Positions 37,371 through 45,175 of a DNA stretch of 64,000 bases are shown here, one piece after another. Both the position numbers and the translations under genes were made by a program. Where the stretch lies: contig JBPOFM010000003.1 in assembly GCA_051252455.1 (NCBI GenBank), positions 1-64,000 of the forward strand, written 5' to 3'. The notes beneath the pieces are model-generated. The model searched no databases, was not told the origin of the DNA, and saw only the letters and a program-made list of their open reading frames with translations. The stretch's first letter is position 1. The number at the start of each line of letters is the position of its first letter. This stretch comes from JBPOFM01 sp051252455. Lineage in GTDB: Bacteria > Bacteroidota > Bacteroidia > Flavobacteriales > Flavobacteriaceae.

Positions 37371-38430
37371 AAATTTTATCTATTTTTAATTCAGAAATCT
37401 GAAATGGCGCTTTTGCAAGCTCATTCATAATTTCAGGTGTCTTGCTATATAATAATTGAATGATGCGATGCGGCGCAAAAATGTATTTTTGCTCAATCAT
37501 TCGACTCCATTTTTGAAGGATCTGTTTTGAGAAATAACCACCTTCGGTAAATTCACTTCCAGAAAACACTTCATCCATTCTCATGGAAATGGCATAGGAT
37601 TCTAACGGAATATCTTTTGCAGCTATGCTTTTAAGAATGTTGTGGGTTACTACATCTTCGTCTTTTGCAAATACATTATGGAACGGTCCTAAATCAATTC
37701 GTTTAATATGTTTTGGATGCACATCTACAAGTTTTCGGTCAATAGCATACGCCATCGTATCTAATGCCATATCTCGGTCCGCAACTGTTTTCAGGACATC
37801 GTAGATTTTTTCTTTCTCGGAATTAATGTCTTTTCCGTGGTAATCAAAATACATGAAACATACGAACGGTCTATTGCTGGCAACATCAAAAAAGCTCCAA
37901 CTAGTCATATAGTTCTCATTGCTTCCGCCTGGCGCGTCGATTATTTTTCCTTGTACGAATCGATTATAGATATAGGTTTGTTCGACAGAAGTATAATACA
38001 CGATAGATGCCGCTTGAAAAAGCTTTGCGCGATTGATCGGCTGCTTCACTCTTAATAATTGATCTAAAAATTCTTCTTGAAGTTCTGCAATATCTTTTAA
38101 TTTATTGACGTAGTTTTCTTTTAAGGACAGGTCGTTGAACAAATACCGAAATTCCAGATAATTTGGAAAGCCAGATTCGGTCAAATCGACTTTCATGTTA
38201 TCTTCATCATCGTACATGTATTTGACACGCATAGCTTCGATGGAATATAAAAGCAAGTCGCTATACTGCTTGAAAAATATTACTTCTTTGTCATTGCAAA
38301 TATTATGTTTCTGCACACTAACTATCAACTCCTTTAAAGCAAAATCCACCATTTTATGATAAAAGATGTAATGCTCTTTTGAGTCGAGATAAGCAGAATC
38401 TAAAGGTGTAACGATTTGGTTTATGGACAT
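37369..38430 (-). CDS. Hypothetical protein (353 aa) of the 30-40 kb cluster
   Basis: A 353-aa soluble protein without signal peptide, mostly helical, with a beta-rich segment in the middle (FFDVASNRPFVCFMYFDYH, about 185-205). No family is recognised. Both borders carry heptamer arrays: one overlaps the stop codon and one ends six bases before the ATG. It lies between the coiled-coil protein gene and the AAA+ gene on the same strand, so a shared function is likely but not proven. Confidence 0.75.
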   Translation of the reverse strand: MSINQIVTPLDSAYLDSKEHYIFYHKMVDFALKELIVSVQKHNICNDKEVIFFKQYSDLLLYSIEAMRVKYMYDDEDNMKVDLTESGFPNYLEFRYLFNDLSLKENYVNKLKDIAELQEEFLDQLLRVKQPINRAKLFQAASIVYYTSVEQTYIYNRFVQGKIIDAPGGSNENYMTSWSFFDVASNRPFVCFMYFDYHGKDINSEKEKIYDVLKTVADRDMALDTMAYAIDRKLVDVHPKHIKRIDLGPFHNVFAKDEDVVTHNILKSIAAKDIPLESYAISMRMDEVFSGSEFTEGGYFSKQILQKWSRMIEQKYIFAPHRIIQLLYSKTPEIMNELAKAPFQISELKIDKI

Positions 38431-38436
38431 TTTTTG

Positions 38437-38467
38437 GTCTTCAGTTTACAGTCTACAGTTGGCAGTT
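38437..38467. repeat. Heptamer tandem repeat ahead of the 353-aa gene
   Basis: Units GTCTTCA, GTTTACA, GTCTACA, GTTGGCA and a partial GTT. It lies 6 bases from the start codon at 38430 (minus strand). Confidence 0.85.
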
Positions 38468-38519
38468 TATATTGCGAGTGTCAACTTTTGACGAAGTTAA
38501 AATGAATGTTTTCTTAATA

Positions 38520-38662
38520 TTCTCAAGGTGCATTAGGGGTTGAGGCAATGTTGGATCTCCTCGCAGAGAGCGACTGCCGAAAGCCTGCCTACCGTCAGGC
38601 AGGCCCGACCTAAAGCAGTGTTCCTTATTCTGAAAACTGCTTTATGGAACGCCCTCACTATT
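38520..38662. repeat. GC-rich hairpin-bearing island
   Basis: A patch of GC-rich sequence, unlike its surroundings, holds two inverted repeats: arms GCCTGCCT (38583-38590) and AGGCAGGC (38597-38604), and arms AAAGCAGT (38612-38619) and ACTGCTTT (38636-38643). It fills the gap between the coiled-coil and 353-aa genes and has no coding content. A REP-like or MITE-like insertion is the simplest reading. Confidence 0.65.
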
Positions 38663-40006
38663 TTAAGTCAGCAAATCGTCACCTCCAACTTCTGGCTTTG
38701 GGTTTGGTTTTCCGGCACCATCGGAACCTTCTGGCGCACTTGAATCTGCTTTATAATAATCTTCAAATATTTCTTTCATATCGATACCATAACGCTCTGC
38801 AAAATTTTTCTGGATGTCAGCATCCTTGCTACGAATTTCAGTCAAAGCTTCAGCATAACTGCTGTAAACGCCTTGCATGATTTTCTCGTGAACAGGAATG
38901 TTTTCCATCATTTCTTGACGTGCTTTGGCGCTCGCTGTATGCATCGATGCCAAAGTTTCGCCGATATGTTCATCAGTTTTCACACCCAAATGCTCCAAAA
39001 TTGCCGCAAATTCTTGGTCGGTTCTTGCTTTTAAAGCGACCACATAACCATCGTAATATTTCAAACGCTCTTCAGTATCTGATTTTAACTTGGCGCGATG
39101 TGTTTGCAAATTGCTACGCAACGAGGTCAAAACTTTGATGGTCAAATTATGTTTGTGAACAAAACTATCTTTTGACGCTGCCAATGTTGTGTAAGCGTTT
39201 TTAAGTCCCTCCAATTCCTCCACTTTTTGCTCTATCGTTGTCACTTTTCCAACGGCTTGTGCATAATCTGCAGATTGCTTGTCAACGATTTCCTCCAACT
39301 CTTGACGCGCCTGTTTTAGCAAGGCATAGTTTTCTTCGAGTTTGGCTTCGACTTCTTTCTTTTTTTCTAAAGCACGAGTGTGATTTTTGGTGGCCTCCAC
39401 AATTGCGACCTGCAACTTATCTTCGACTTCCTTGATTTCGACCTCACGATTTTTTAAGCGTGAGACTGCAGCTTGCGATTTGAACGATAATTCACTTAAC
39501 AATGTCTGAACATCTGCGGTTTCAATTCGTTCCTGAAACATAGCTTTTGCTTTGTTGTCCGCACCAGCTCTTACTTTTTCGGCTTCAGCAAACTCTTGTT
39601 CTTCCTTTTTTATTTTGCTTTTACGTCCCCAAAGATTGTTCCACCAAGTGTCTGGCTTGTTTTGAGCATCTTCGAGTTCAATCCTTGCGCGTTCTAATTC
39701 TTTTTGTGCATCGTCAATTACTTTTTGCTCTTTGGCATTCAATGAAGAGAATTTTTCGAAAAGAATTCCGACCTCATCTTGGTAATCCGTCAAATCTTTG
39801 ATGGCATCCAATAAGGTAGTTCGATCTTTCTCTGCCATTCCGACGACATCATCCAATGTGGCATTCAAGATTTTTTGACGAACTTCCGGGTCGTCTTCTT
39901 GAGCCAATTTAGATTTCATAGTATCAATGGCTTTCCCCCAATTGACATCCACTTTTTCATTTTTCTGGTTAGAATTAGTTTCTAATAAATCAAAATCATC
40001 AGCCAT
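38663..40006 (-). CDS. Coiled-coil protein (447 aa), first gene of the 30-40 kb cluster
   Basis: A 447-aa soluble protein with a disordered acidic start, a WWNNLWGRKSK segment near residue 125 and two long coiled-coil stretches (about 90-185 and 190-280), then a helical C-domain (295-420) and a flexible Pro/Gly/Asp tail. The order and amount of coiled coil resemble TelA/KlaA-like toxic-anion-resistance proteins, but I cannot show homology by eye. It is the first gene of the minus-strand cluster, and the only other candidate for its promoter region is the 180 bases shared with the divergent MBL gene. Confidence 0.8.
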   Translation of the reverse strand: MADDFDLLETNSNQKNEKVDVNWGKAIDTMKSKLAQEDDPEVRQKILNATLDDVVGMAEKDRTTLLDAIKDLTDYQDEVGILFEKFSSLNAKEQKVIDDAQKELERARIELEDAQNKPDTWWNNLWGRKSKIKKEEQEFAEAEKVRAGADNKAKAMFQERIETADVQTLLSELSFKSQAAVSRLKNREVEIKEVEDKLQVAIVEATKNHTRALEKKKEVEAKLEENYALLKQARQELEEIVDKQSADYAQAVGKVTTIEQKVEELEGLKNAYTTLAASKDSFVHKHNLTIKVLTSLRSNLQTHRAKLKSDTEERLKYYDGYVVALKARTDQEFAAILEHLGVKTDEHIGETLASMHTASAKARQEMMENIPVHEKIMQGVYSSYAEALTEIRSKDADIQKNFAERYGIDMKEIFEDYYKADSSAPEGSDGAGKPNPKPEVGGDDLLT

Positions 40007-40185
40007 AGTGTGTAGTTTGTTTTATGTTGTGTTGAACAATTTGTTTGTGTGTAGCAATTTCGTTAAAAAATATGAGTTTGAAAATTATTACACCTTAAAT
40101 ATTGGTAGCATATGTTATAAAAATGTTACAATTTTATGAGAACTGTTTTTATGTAACTATCTTTATGGAAACCAAAAAATCAATT

Positions 40186-40971
40186 ATGAAATTTTTAAAT
40201 TTAATAGTTGTTGCTGCTTTGATACTTTTATCGAGTTGCAAGAACAAAACCGAAAAAGTTGTGGAAATGTCATCTGAAGTCTCCGACGAACTTCATGAGA
40301 CGACCACACCCGAAATGTTAAAAATAAATCCTATTGAACACGCCACAATGGTTTTAAATTATGGAGATGCCGTAATTTATGTAGATCCTGTGGGTGGCGC
40401 AGAAAAATTTGAGAATAGCAAAAAACCAAACTACGTTCTACTTACAGACATTCACGGTGATCATTTAGATGCTGCTACTTTGAAGGCATTGGACTTAACG
40501 GAGGCTTCTGTTATTGCACCCAAGGCAGTTGTAGATAAACTCCCAAAATTGAATGCCAAAGAAGTTTTGATTATGAATAATGGTGAAACGCGTCAATTAC
40601 GTGGAATAACTGTTGAAGCAATTCCAATGTATAATTTGAGAGAGGAAGCCTTGAAATATCATGAAAAGGGTCGTGGTAATGGTTACGTTCTTACCTTGGG
40701 TATGGAACGAATTTATATCTCTGGTGACACGGAAGACATTCCTGAAATGCGGAATCTGAAAGATATTGATATTGCTTTTGTGTGTATGAATCTGCCATAT
40801 ACGATGACTGTGGAAAGTGCTGCAAGCGCCGTGTTAGACTTTAAACCAAAAAAAGTGTATCCATATCATTATCGAGGAACAGAAGGCTTAAGTGATGTTG
40901 ATAATTTTAAACGCCAAGTAAATTCTGGAAATCCAGATATCGAAGTTGTACAGTTAGATTGGTATAATTAG
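40186..40971 (+). CDS. MBL-fold hydrolase lipoprotein, first metal His replaced
   Basis: A 261-aa metallo-beta-lactamase-fold protein with a lipoprotein signal (MKFLNLIVVAALILLSSC, lipobox SSC). The metal motif reads TDIHGDHLD, so the first His of the usual HxHxDH is Asp. Other ligands appear as ISGDTED (the Asp bridge) and HYRG near the end. It resembles the UPF0173/UlaG-type enzymes, and a true UPF0173 protein with intact HAHQDH is at 55015. The ATG at 40186 is chosen because the lipoprotein signal starts there; longer in-frame starts exist at 40102 and 40165. Confidence 0.85.
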   Translation: MKFLNLIVVAALILLSSCKNKTEKVVEMSSEVSDELHETTTPEMLKINPIEHATMVLNYGDAVIYVDPVGGAEKFENSKKPNYVLLTDIHGDHLDAATLKALDLTEASVIAPKAVVDKLPKLNAKEVLIMNNGETRQLRGITVEAIPMYNLREEALKYHEKGRGNGYVLTLGMERIYISGDTEDIPEMRNLKDIDIAFVCMNLPYTMTVESAASAVLDFKPKKVYPYHYRGTEGLSDVDNFKRQVNSGNPDIEVVQLDWYN

Positions 40972-41057
40972 TCTTTCAGCATCTTAAGAATTCGATAAAC
41001 TGCAAGATTCTTCATAACTTTTTTAAGGTGAATTAGTTACCTAATAAATTAAAAGTG

Positions 41058-41065
41058 TATATTTG
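41058..41065 (+). promoter_or_regulatory. -7 promoter element of the mini-protein pair
   Basis: TATATTTG is an exact TAnnTTTG match, 30 bases before the ATG at 41096. Confidence 0.5.
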
Positions 41066-41095
41066 ATGACCAAATCATTGTAAAAAAATTAAGTC

Positions 41096-41320
41096 ATGCT
41101 TAATCTAACCAACCTAATCCTTATTGTGAGTACCATGCAACTAACTATTGTGCTCATTATCACTGCAGCAATTTTTCTTATCTTTATCGTTATTGCGATC
41201 ATCAAAATGTACAAATTAAAAGCCGAAAATAAACGTCTCTTGGAGTCAGATGCATTTAAAACTGATGTCGATGAAAGTTATAAGGATTTTACAGACGGTC
41301 ATTTGTATGATAATAAATAA
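41096..41320 (+). CDS. Mini membrane protein (74 aa)
   Basis: A 74-aa protein with one or two hydrophobic segments (about residues 3-12 and 17-37) followed by a basic KMYKLKAENKRLL stretch and an acidic tail. An internal ATG at 41135 would give a shorter form (61 aa) with a single helix; the promoter-to-start distance allows either. No family is recognised. It precedes a second mini membrane protein with a similar hydrophobic-helix plus basic-helix plan. Confidence 0.6.
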   Translation: MLNLTNLILIVSTMQLTIVLIITAAIFLIFIVIAIIKMYKLKAENKRLLESDAFKTDVDESYKDFTDGHLYDNK

Positions 41321-41345
41321 TCTCTACTAACAGAAATTTTTATTC

Positions 41346-41495
41346 ATGTTCGAACAAGCGACAAACCAAGATTTGACTAAAATAACAAGTATTTTAGCTA
41401 TTGCAGTGTTTACATTATTAATTTTATTGGTAATGAATATTTACAAAGTACATAGACTCAAAACGAAATTGAAAGCTTTAGAAAATAAATCATAA
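41346..41495 (+). CDS. Mini membrane protein (49 aa)
   Basis: A 49-aa protein: polar start (MFEQATNQDLTK), one hydrophobic segment (about residues 13-31) and a basic helix (YKVHRLKTKLKALE). It is probably a divergent relative of the 74-aa protein 25 bases upstream, sharing the plan of one helix followed by a Lys-rich stretch. Its stop codon (41493-41495) runs directly into the terminator stem at 41496-41523. Single-helix proteins of this kind often regulate or dock on larger membrane complexes, but no partner is known. Confidence 0.55.
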   Translation: MFEQATNQDLTKITSILAIAVFTLLILLVMNIYKVHRLKTKLKALENKS

Positions 41496-41524
41496 AAAAA
41501 ATCCTGCAAATGCAGGATTTTTTA
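41496..41524. terminator. Bidirectional terminator between mini-protein and ettA
   Basis: Perfect 13-bp stem (arms AAAAAATCCTGCA and TGCAGGATTTTTT, loop AA) between convergent genes; the left arm begins at the base after the stop codon of the 49-aa gene. Confidence 0.9.
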
Positions 41525-41543
41525 TTTCAATTGCGTTTAGAAA

Positions 41544-43232
41544 TTATCTAACCAATTTTTTATACTTAATTCGTTTTGGAGCAACATCACCCAAACGTTT
41601 CTTTCTGTTCTCTTCGTAATCGCTGAATCCACCTTCAAAGAAATACACTTCCGAGTTGCCTTCAAAAGCCAAAATATGTGTACAGATCCTGTCCAAAAAC
41701 CATCTGTCGTGACTAATAACCACTGCACATCCAGCGAAGTTTTCCAAACCTTCTTCCAATGCTCTTAAGGTATTAACATCTAAATCGTTGGTAGGTTCAT
41801 CTAAAAGCAGCACGTTGCCTTCTTCCTTGAGTGTCATTGCCAAATGTAAACGGTTTCGCTCACCACCAGACAATAATTTCACCTTCTTGTTTTGCTCACT
41901 TCCAGAGAAATTAAAACGACTTAAATAAGCTCGTGAATTCACCTGTTTTCCACCCATCATGACCAACTCTTGTTCGTCACTGAAGTTTTGCCAAATTGAT
42001 TTTTCAGGATCTATATTAGAGTGCTTTTGATCTACATAAGCCAGTTTTGCTGTATCTCCCACCTTGAATTCTCCTTTATCGGCATTTTCCTCACCCATAA
42101 TCATCCGGAAGATGGTTGTTTTTCCAGCGCCATTTGGCCCGATAACTCCGACGATTCCAGCTTGTGGTAGATTGAAATTTAGATTATCATACAGTAATTT
42201 ATCTTCATAACCTTTGCTAACACCAACGGCTTCAATCACATTCGTTCCTAAACGTGGCCCATTGGGAATGTAGATTTCCAACTTTTCGTCCAATTGCTTT
42301 TGATCTTGACTCATCAATTTGTCATAATTATTCAAACGCGCTTTTTGCTTTGTTTGACGACCTTTTGCTCCTTGACGGACCCACTCCAACTCACGCTCCA
42401 GTGTTTTTTGACGTTTGGAAGCTGTTTTACTTTCCTGCGCTAATCGTGTTGATTTTTGATCTAACCAAGATGAATAGTTTCCTTTCCATGGAATACCTTC
42501 TCCTCTATCGAGTTCTAAAATCCAACCTGCCACGTTATCCAAGAAATATCTATCATGCGTTACAGCTATAATTGTTCCTTTGTATTGAGATAAATGCTGC
42601 TCTAACCAATGTACAGATTCCGCATCCAAGTGATTCGTTGGCTCATCCAACAACAAAACGTCAGGCTCCTGTAAAAGCAATCGACATAAAGCCACACGAC
42701 GTCTCTCACCACCAGACAACACGGAAATTTTCTTGTCACCATCTGGTGTACGCAGTGCATCCATAGCGATCTCTAATTTAGTATCGAGTTCCCAAGCGTT
42801 AGAGGCATCAATTTTATCCTGAAGAACCGCTTGCTTGTCCATCAGCTTTTGCATTTTATCTGGATCGGAATACACTTCCTCCAGTCCAAACATATCGTTT
42901 ATTTTATTGTATTCATCAAGAATCGCAACAGTTTCAGCAGCGCCTTCACGCACAATTTCCATGACCGTTTTGCTTTCGTCCAATTGTGGTTCTTGTTCTA
43001 GATATCCAACAGAATAATCCTGAAGAAAGGTGACATCACCTTGGTAGTTCTTATCAATTCCAGCAATGATTTTTAATAATGTGGATTTACCGGAACCATT
43101 GAGACCAAGAATACCGATTTTGGCTCCATAGAAAAAACTTAAATGTATATTTTTTAAAACAGGTGTATCAGCACCTTTAAAGGTCTTTGTGAGACCTCGC
43201 ATTGAAAAGATTACTTTTTTATCGTCGCTCAT
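41544..43232 (-). CDS. ettA: Energy-dependent translational throttle protein (ABC-F ATPase)
   Basis: A 562-aa ABC-F protein with two ATPase domains and no membrane segment. First domain: GLNGSGKS and LSGGERRRVALC, with DEPTNHLDA. Second: GPNGAGKT and LSGGERNRLHLA, with DEPTNDLDV. The arm and linker between them carry RQKTLERELEWVRQGAKGRQTKQKAR, the EttA-type tRNA-contacting segment. EttA binds the ribosomal E-site and senses ADP/ATP. It is a single gene. Length is normal. Confidence 0.96.
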   Translation of the reverse strand: MSDDKKVIFSMRGLTKTFKGADTPVLKNIHLSFFYGAKIGILGLNGSGKSTLLKIIAGIDKNYQGDVTFLQDYSVGYLEQEPQLDESKTVMEIVREGAAETVAILDEYNKINDMFGLEEVYSDPDKMQKLMDKQAVLQDKIDASNAWELDTKLEIAMDALRTPDGDKKISVLSGGERRRVALCRLLLQEPDVLLLDEPTNHLDAESVHWLEQHLSQYKGTIIAVTHDRYFLDNVAGWILELDRGEGIPWKGNYSSWLDQKSTRLAQESKTASKRQKTLERELEWVRQGAKGRQTKQKARLNNYDKLMSQDQKQLDEKLEIYIPNGPRLGTNVIEAVGVSKGYEDKLLYDNLNFNLPQAGIVGVIGPNGAGKTTIFRMIMGEENADKGEFKVGDTAKLAYVDQKHSNIDPEKSIWQNFSDEQELVMMGGKQVNSRAYLSRFNFSGSEQNKKVKLLSGGERNRLHLAMTLKEEGNVLLLDEPTNDLDVNTLRALEEGLENFAGCAVVISHDRWFLDRICTHILAFEGNSEVYFFEGGFSDYEENRKKRLGDVAPKRIKYKKLVR

Positions 43233-43307
43233 TATTGTTTTTGTTAGTTGTTTGCTGTGAAGTTTTAAAACTTGACTGTCATGTGAATATTACGGACTGT
43301 AGTCTAA

Positions 43308-43490
43308 TTAGACTCTACCTTTAAGTGCATTAAATACCCATGCTATTGCAAAAAAGCCAATTCCTACTGCCGCGAAACCATAGCCTGCAACTTCATAATA
43401 ACGGAATGCTCCTAATGCAATCAATCCAATTCCAACAATTATCATGATGGTTGTGGCCCAAGCCAATACTGTATTTTTATTCATTGCCAT
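43308..43490 (-). CDS. CAL67264-family small membrane protein
   Basis: A 60-aa protein with two membrane helices (about residues 7-27 and 34-52) separated by a short GAFRYYEVAGYG loop. This matches the family that takes its name from a Gramella locus (CAL67264) and is known from many flavobacteria. Function is unknown. It is monocistronic. Confidence 0.85.
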   Translation of the reverse strand: MAMNKNTVLAWATTIMIIVGIGLIALGAFRYYEVAGYGFAAVGIGFFAIAWVFNALKGRV

Positions 43491-43535
43491 AAATCTTCGT
43501 TTTTAAGGGAACTACAAATATCGTGATTTTTAACT

Positions 43536-43565
43536 AAAAAAAGCACCCAGAATTGGATGCTTTTT
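43536..43565 (-). terminator. Rho-independent terminator after pirin gene
   Basis: Read on the minus strand, arms AAAAAGCA and TGCTTTTT (with an additional inner CCA/TGG pairing) lie 20 bases after the pirin stop and end in a T-run. Confidence 0.75.
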
Positions 43566-43584
43566 ATCTTGATCTAAATTGTTC

Positions 43585-44304
43585 TTATTGCATTGGTACT
43601 TCAATCAATAATAATTCAGAATCTTCATTTGAAGTGATTGTAAATACATCAGTTTCCATAATTCCGATAGCGTCTCTTTGTTCAAGAGTATTATTATTTA
43701 CGGAAATTTTTCCATAAATTGTCATGACATAGACACCTTGCTGACGTCCATCAAGCTTATAATCGAAGGATTTGTCTTTGATTAAATCTAGTCTTGAAAT
43801 TTTAGCGTCTTGATGTATTAACAAACTGCCATCTATAGGATTATCAATTGAGGATACAACCGTTTGAAGTTGATTATGACGATCGGCTTGATCAAACTTC
43901 TTTTGGCCATAACGTGGTTCTACATTCCGTTTGCTCGGTATAATCCATATTTGGAATAAGTTCAAATAGTTGTCATTGCTTCCATTGATTTCTGAATGCA
44001 CAACACCAGTTCCTGCCGACATAATCTGAACTTCACCAGCTTCAACTACTTGCCATTCATCTTTCATATTATCACGATGCTTTAAACTTCCACTCAATGG
44101 AATGGTTATAATTTCCATATTGTCGTGTGGATGTGAGCCAAAACCCATTTTTGGAGCAATGACGTCATCGTTCAAAACCCTTAACGCTCCAAATTGCACT
44201 TTTTGTTTATCAAAATAATTGGCGAAACTAAATGAATGATTTGCTTGCAACCATCCATGATCTGCAAATCCTCGGCTGTCTGCTTTGTGAATAATTGTTT
44301 TCAT
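43585..44304 (-). CDS. Pirin-family protein (putative quercetinase)
   Basis: A 239-aa bicupin. The metal-binding residues of pirin are visible as the two His in SHPHDN and the His and Glu in VHSEING (about residues 57-59 and 102-104). Members of this group bind iron and can cleave quercetin or act as redox sensors. It follows the MarR gene by 115 bases, in an oxidative or xenobiotic stress cluster (flavodoxin-type reductase, acetyltransferase, MarR regulator). Confidence 0.93.
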   Translation of the reverse strand: MKTIIHKADSRGFADHGWLQANHSFSFANYFDKQKVQFGALRVLNDDVIAPKMGFGSHPHDNMEIITIPLSGSLKHRDNMKDEWQVVEAGEVQIMSAGTGVVHSEINGSNDNYLNLFQIWIIPSKRNVEPRYGQKKFDQADRHNQLQTVVSSIDNPIDGSLLIHQDAKISRLDLIKDKSFDYKLDGRQQGVYVMTIYGKISVNNNTLEQRDAIGIMETDVFTITSNEDSELLLIEVPMQ

Positions 44305-44419
44305 AGGCCCCCCAAAATCCCTCGGAAGGAGAGACTTTTGATTTAGTTAATCATTATGTTTTGTTTGAAATTGTAAACTTTACTTTCGCTTATGAGATTT
44401 CTGTTTTTGCAGGAATTGA
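44305..44419. other. Gap between MarR and pirin genes
   Basis: The gap has a cytosine-rich patch directly upstream of the pirin start and a TTTACTTTCGCTT element (44373 onwards) seen again at 45833. No gene is visible. Confidence 0.4.
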
Positions 44420-44857
44420 TTAGCGCATTTTATCCAGCAAATCACTCAACTGCTGCGCTTCCTGTTGCGTGATATTTTTAACCAATTCATCATTAAAATT
44501 ATCAGAAATATCTTGTAACAATGCTTTTCCTTTAGATGTAATTTCTATATGCACCACTCGTCTATCATCAGGACAAGGAATTCGTTCAATAAGCTGTTTA
44601 TCGCATAGTTTGTCCATCAACCTTGTGGCATTGGGCGATCTTTCGATCATTCTATCTTTAATGGTCTGAACTTTTAAAGGCTCTTTTGAACCATTCAATA
44701 TTTTCAGAATATTAAACTGTTGTGGTGAAATACCAAACGGTTTAAAAAAATCGTTCTGAAAACTTGTAATCCAATTAGCAGTGTATAGAATATTTATCAA
44801 TGCCTTGATTTTTGAATCAGAAAATGTCGAATTGATATCTCTTGAAATGTCTCCCAT
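44420..44857 (-). CDS. MarR-family transcriptional regulator
   Basis: A 145-aa winged-helix protein: N-terminal helix, QFNILKILNGS helix, the recognition helix in RMIERSPNATRLMDKL, the wing DRRVVHIEITSKG, and a C-terminal dimerisation helix. MarR proteins respond to phenolic ligands or oxidation and repress neighbouring genes; the flavoprotein, acetyltransferase and pirin genes around it are the natural targets. Its start follows a heptamer-like array (44858-44893) that also contains the end of the upstream acetyltransferase gene. Confidence 0.93.
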   Translation of the reverse strand: MGDISRDINSTFSDSKIKALINILYTANWITSFQNDFFKPFGISPQQFNILKILNGSKEPLKVQTIKDRMIERSPNATRLMDKLCDKQLIERIPCPDDRRVVHIEITSKGKALLQDISDNFNDELVKNITQQEAQQLSDLLDKMR

Positions 44858-44893
44858 CTTTCAGTTTTCAGTACCAGTTTTCAGTTTTTTCAG
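44858..44893. repeat. Heptamer-like repeat between acetyltransferase and MarR genes
   Basis: Units CAGTTTT, CAGTACC, AGTTTT, CAGTTTT and a partial: mostly a period of 7 with one six-base unit. It starts next to the MarR ATG and covers the TGA stop (44890-44892) of the acetyltransferase. Confidence 0.7.
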
Positions 44894-45174
44894 GCTCTAA
44901 CATCATTGAACTCCTCTCCTTTTTTCTTAAAAACTGCAGCCGCAAATGGACATAAAGGAATTGCTTTTAAATTATTAGCTCTCATGTATTCTACCGAAGC
45001 ATCTACTAATTTGTATCCAATTCCTTGACCTTTCAATGTTTCATTTACTTCTGTATGGTCTATAATAATTTTTCCGGGACCAGCAGCTGTATAAGTCATT
45101 TCGGCTAGTTGTATTCCATCAATTTCGACATAGAATGAACCTTTATTTCCGTTGTCCTTATGTTTTATTTCCAT
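44890..45174 (-). CDS. GCN5-related N-acetyltransferase
   Basis: A 94-aa small acetyltransferase of the YjdJ/GTN type, with the acetyl-CoA segment KGQGIGYKLVDASVEYMRANN and the C-terminal LCPFAAAVFKKK. The conserved Cys in LCP is the catalytic residue in this group. The start is the ATG at 45174, one base after the reductase stop codon; a longer frame from 45249 would run inside the reductase coding region. Substrate unknown. Confidence 0.9.
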   Translation of the reverse strand: MEIKHKDNGNKGSFYVEIDGIQLAEMTYTAAGPGKIIIDHTEVNETLKGQGIGYKLVDASVEYMRANNLKAIPLCPFAAAVFKKKGEEFNDVRA

Positions 45175-45175
45175 G

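Noticed and set aside
40102..40185. Longer N-terminus for the MBL-fold protein
   Set aside because: A full lipoprotein signal starts at 40186; the extension has no homology-like features.
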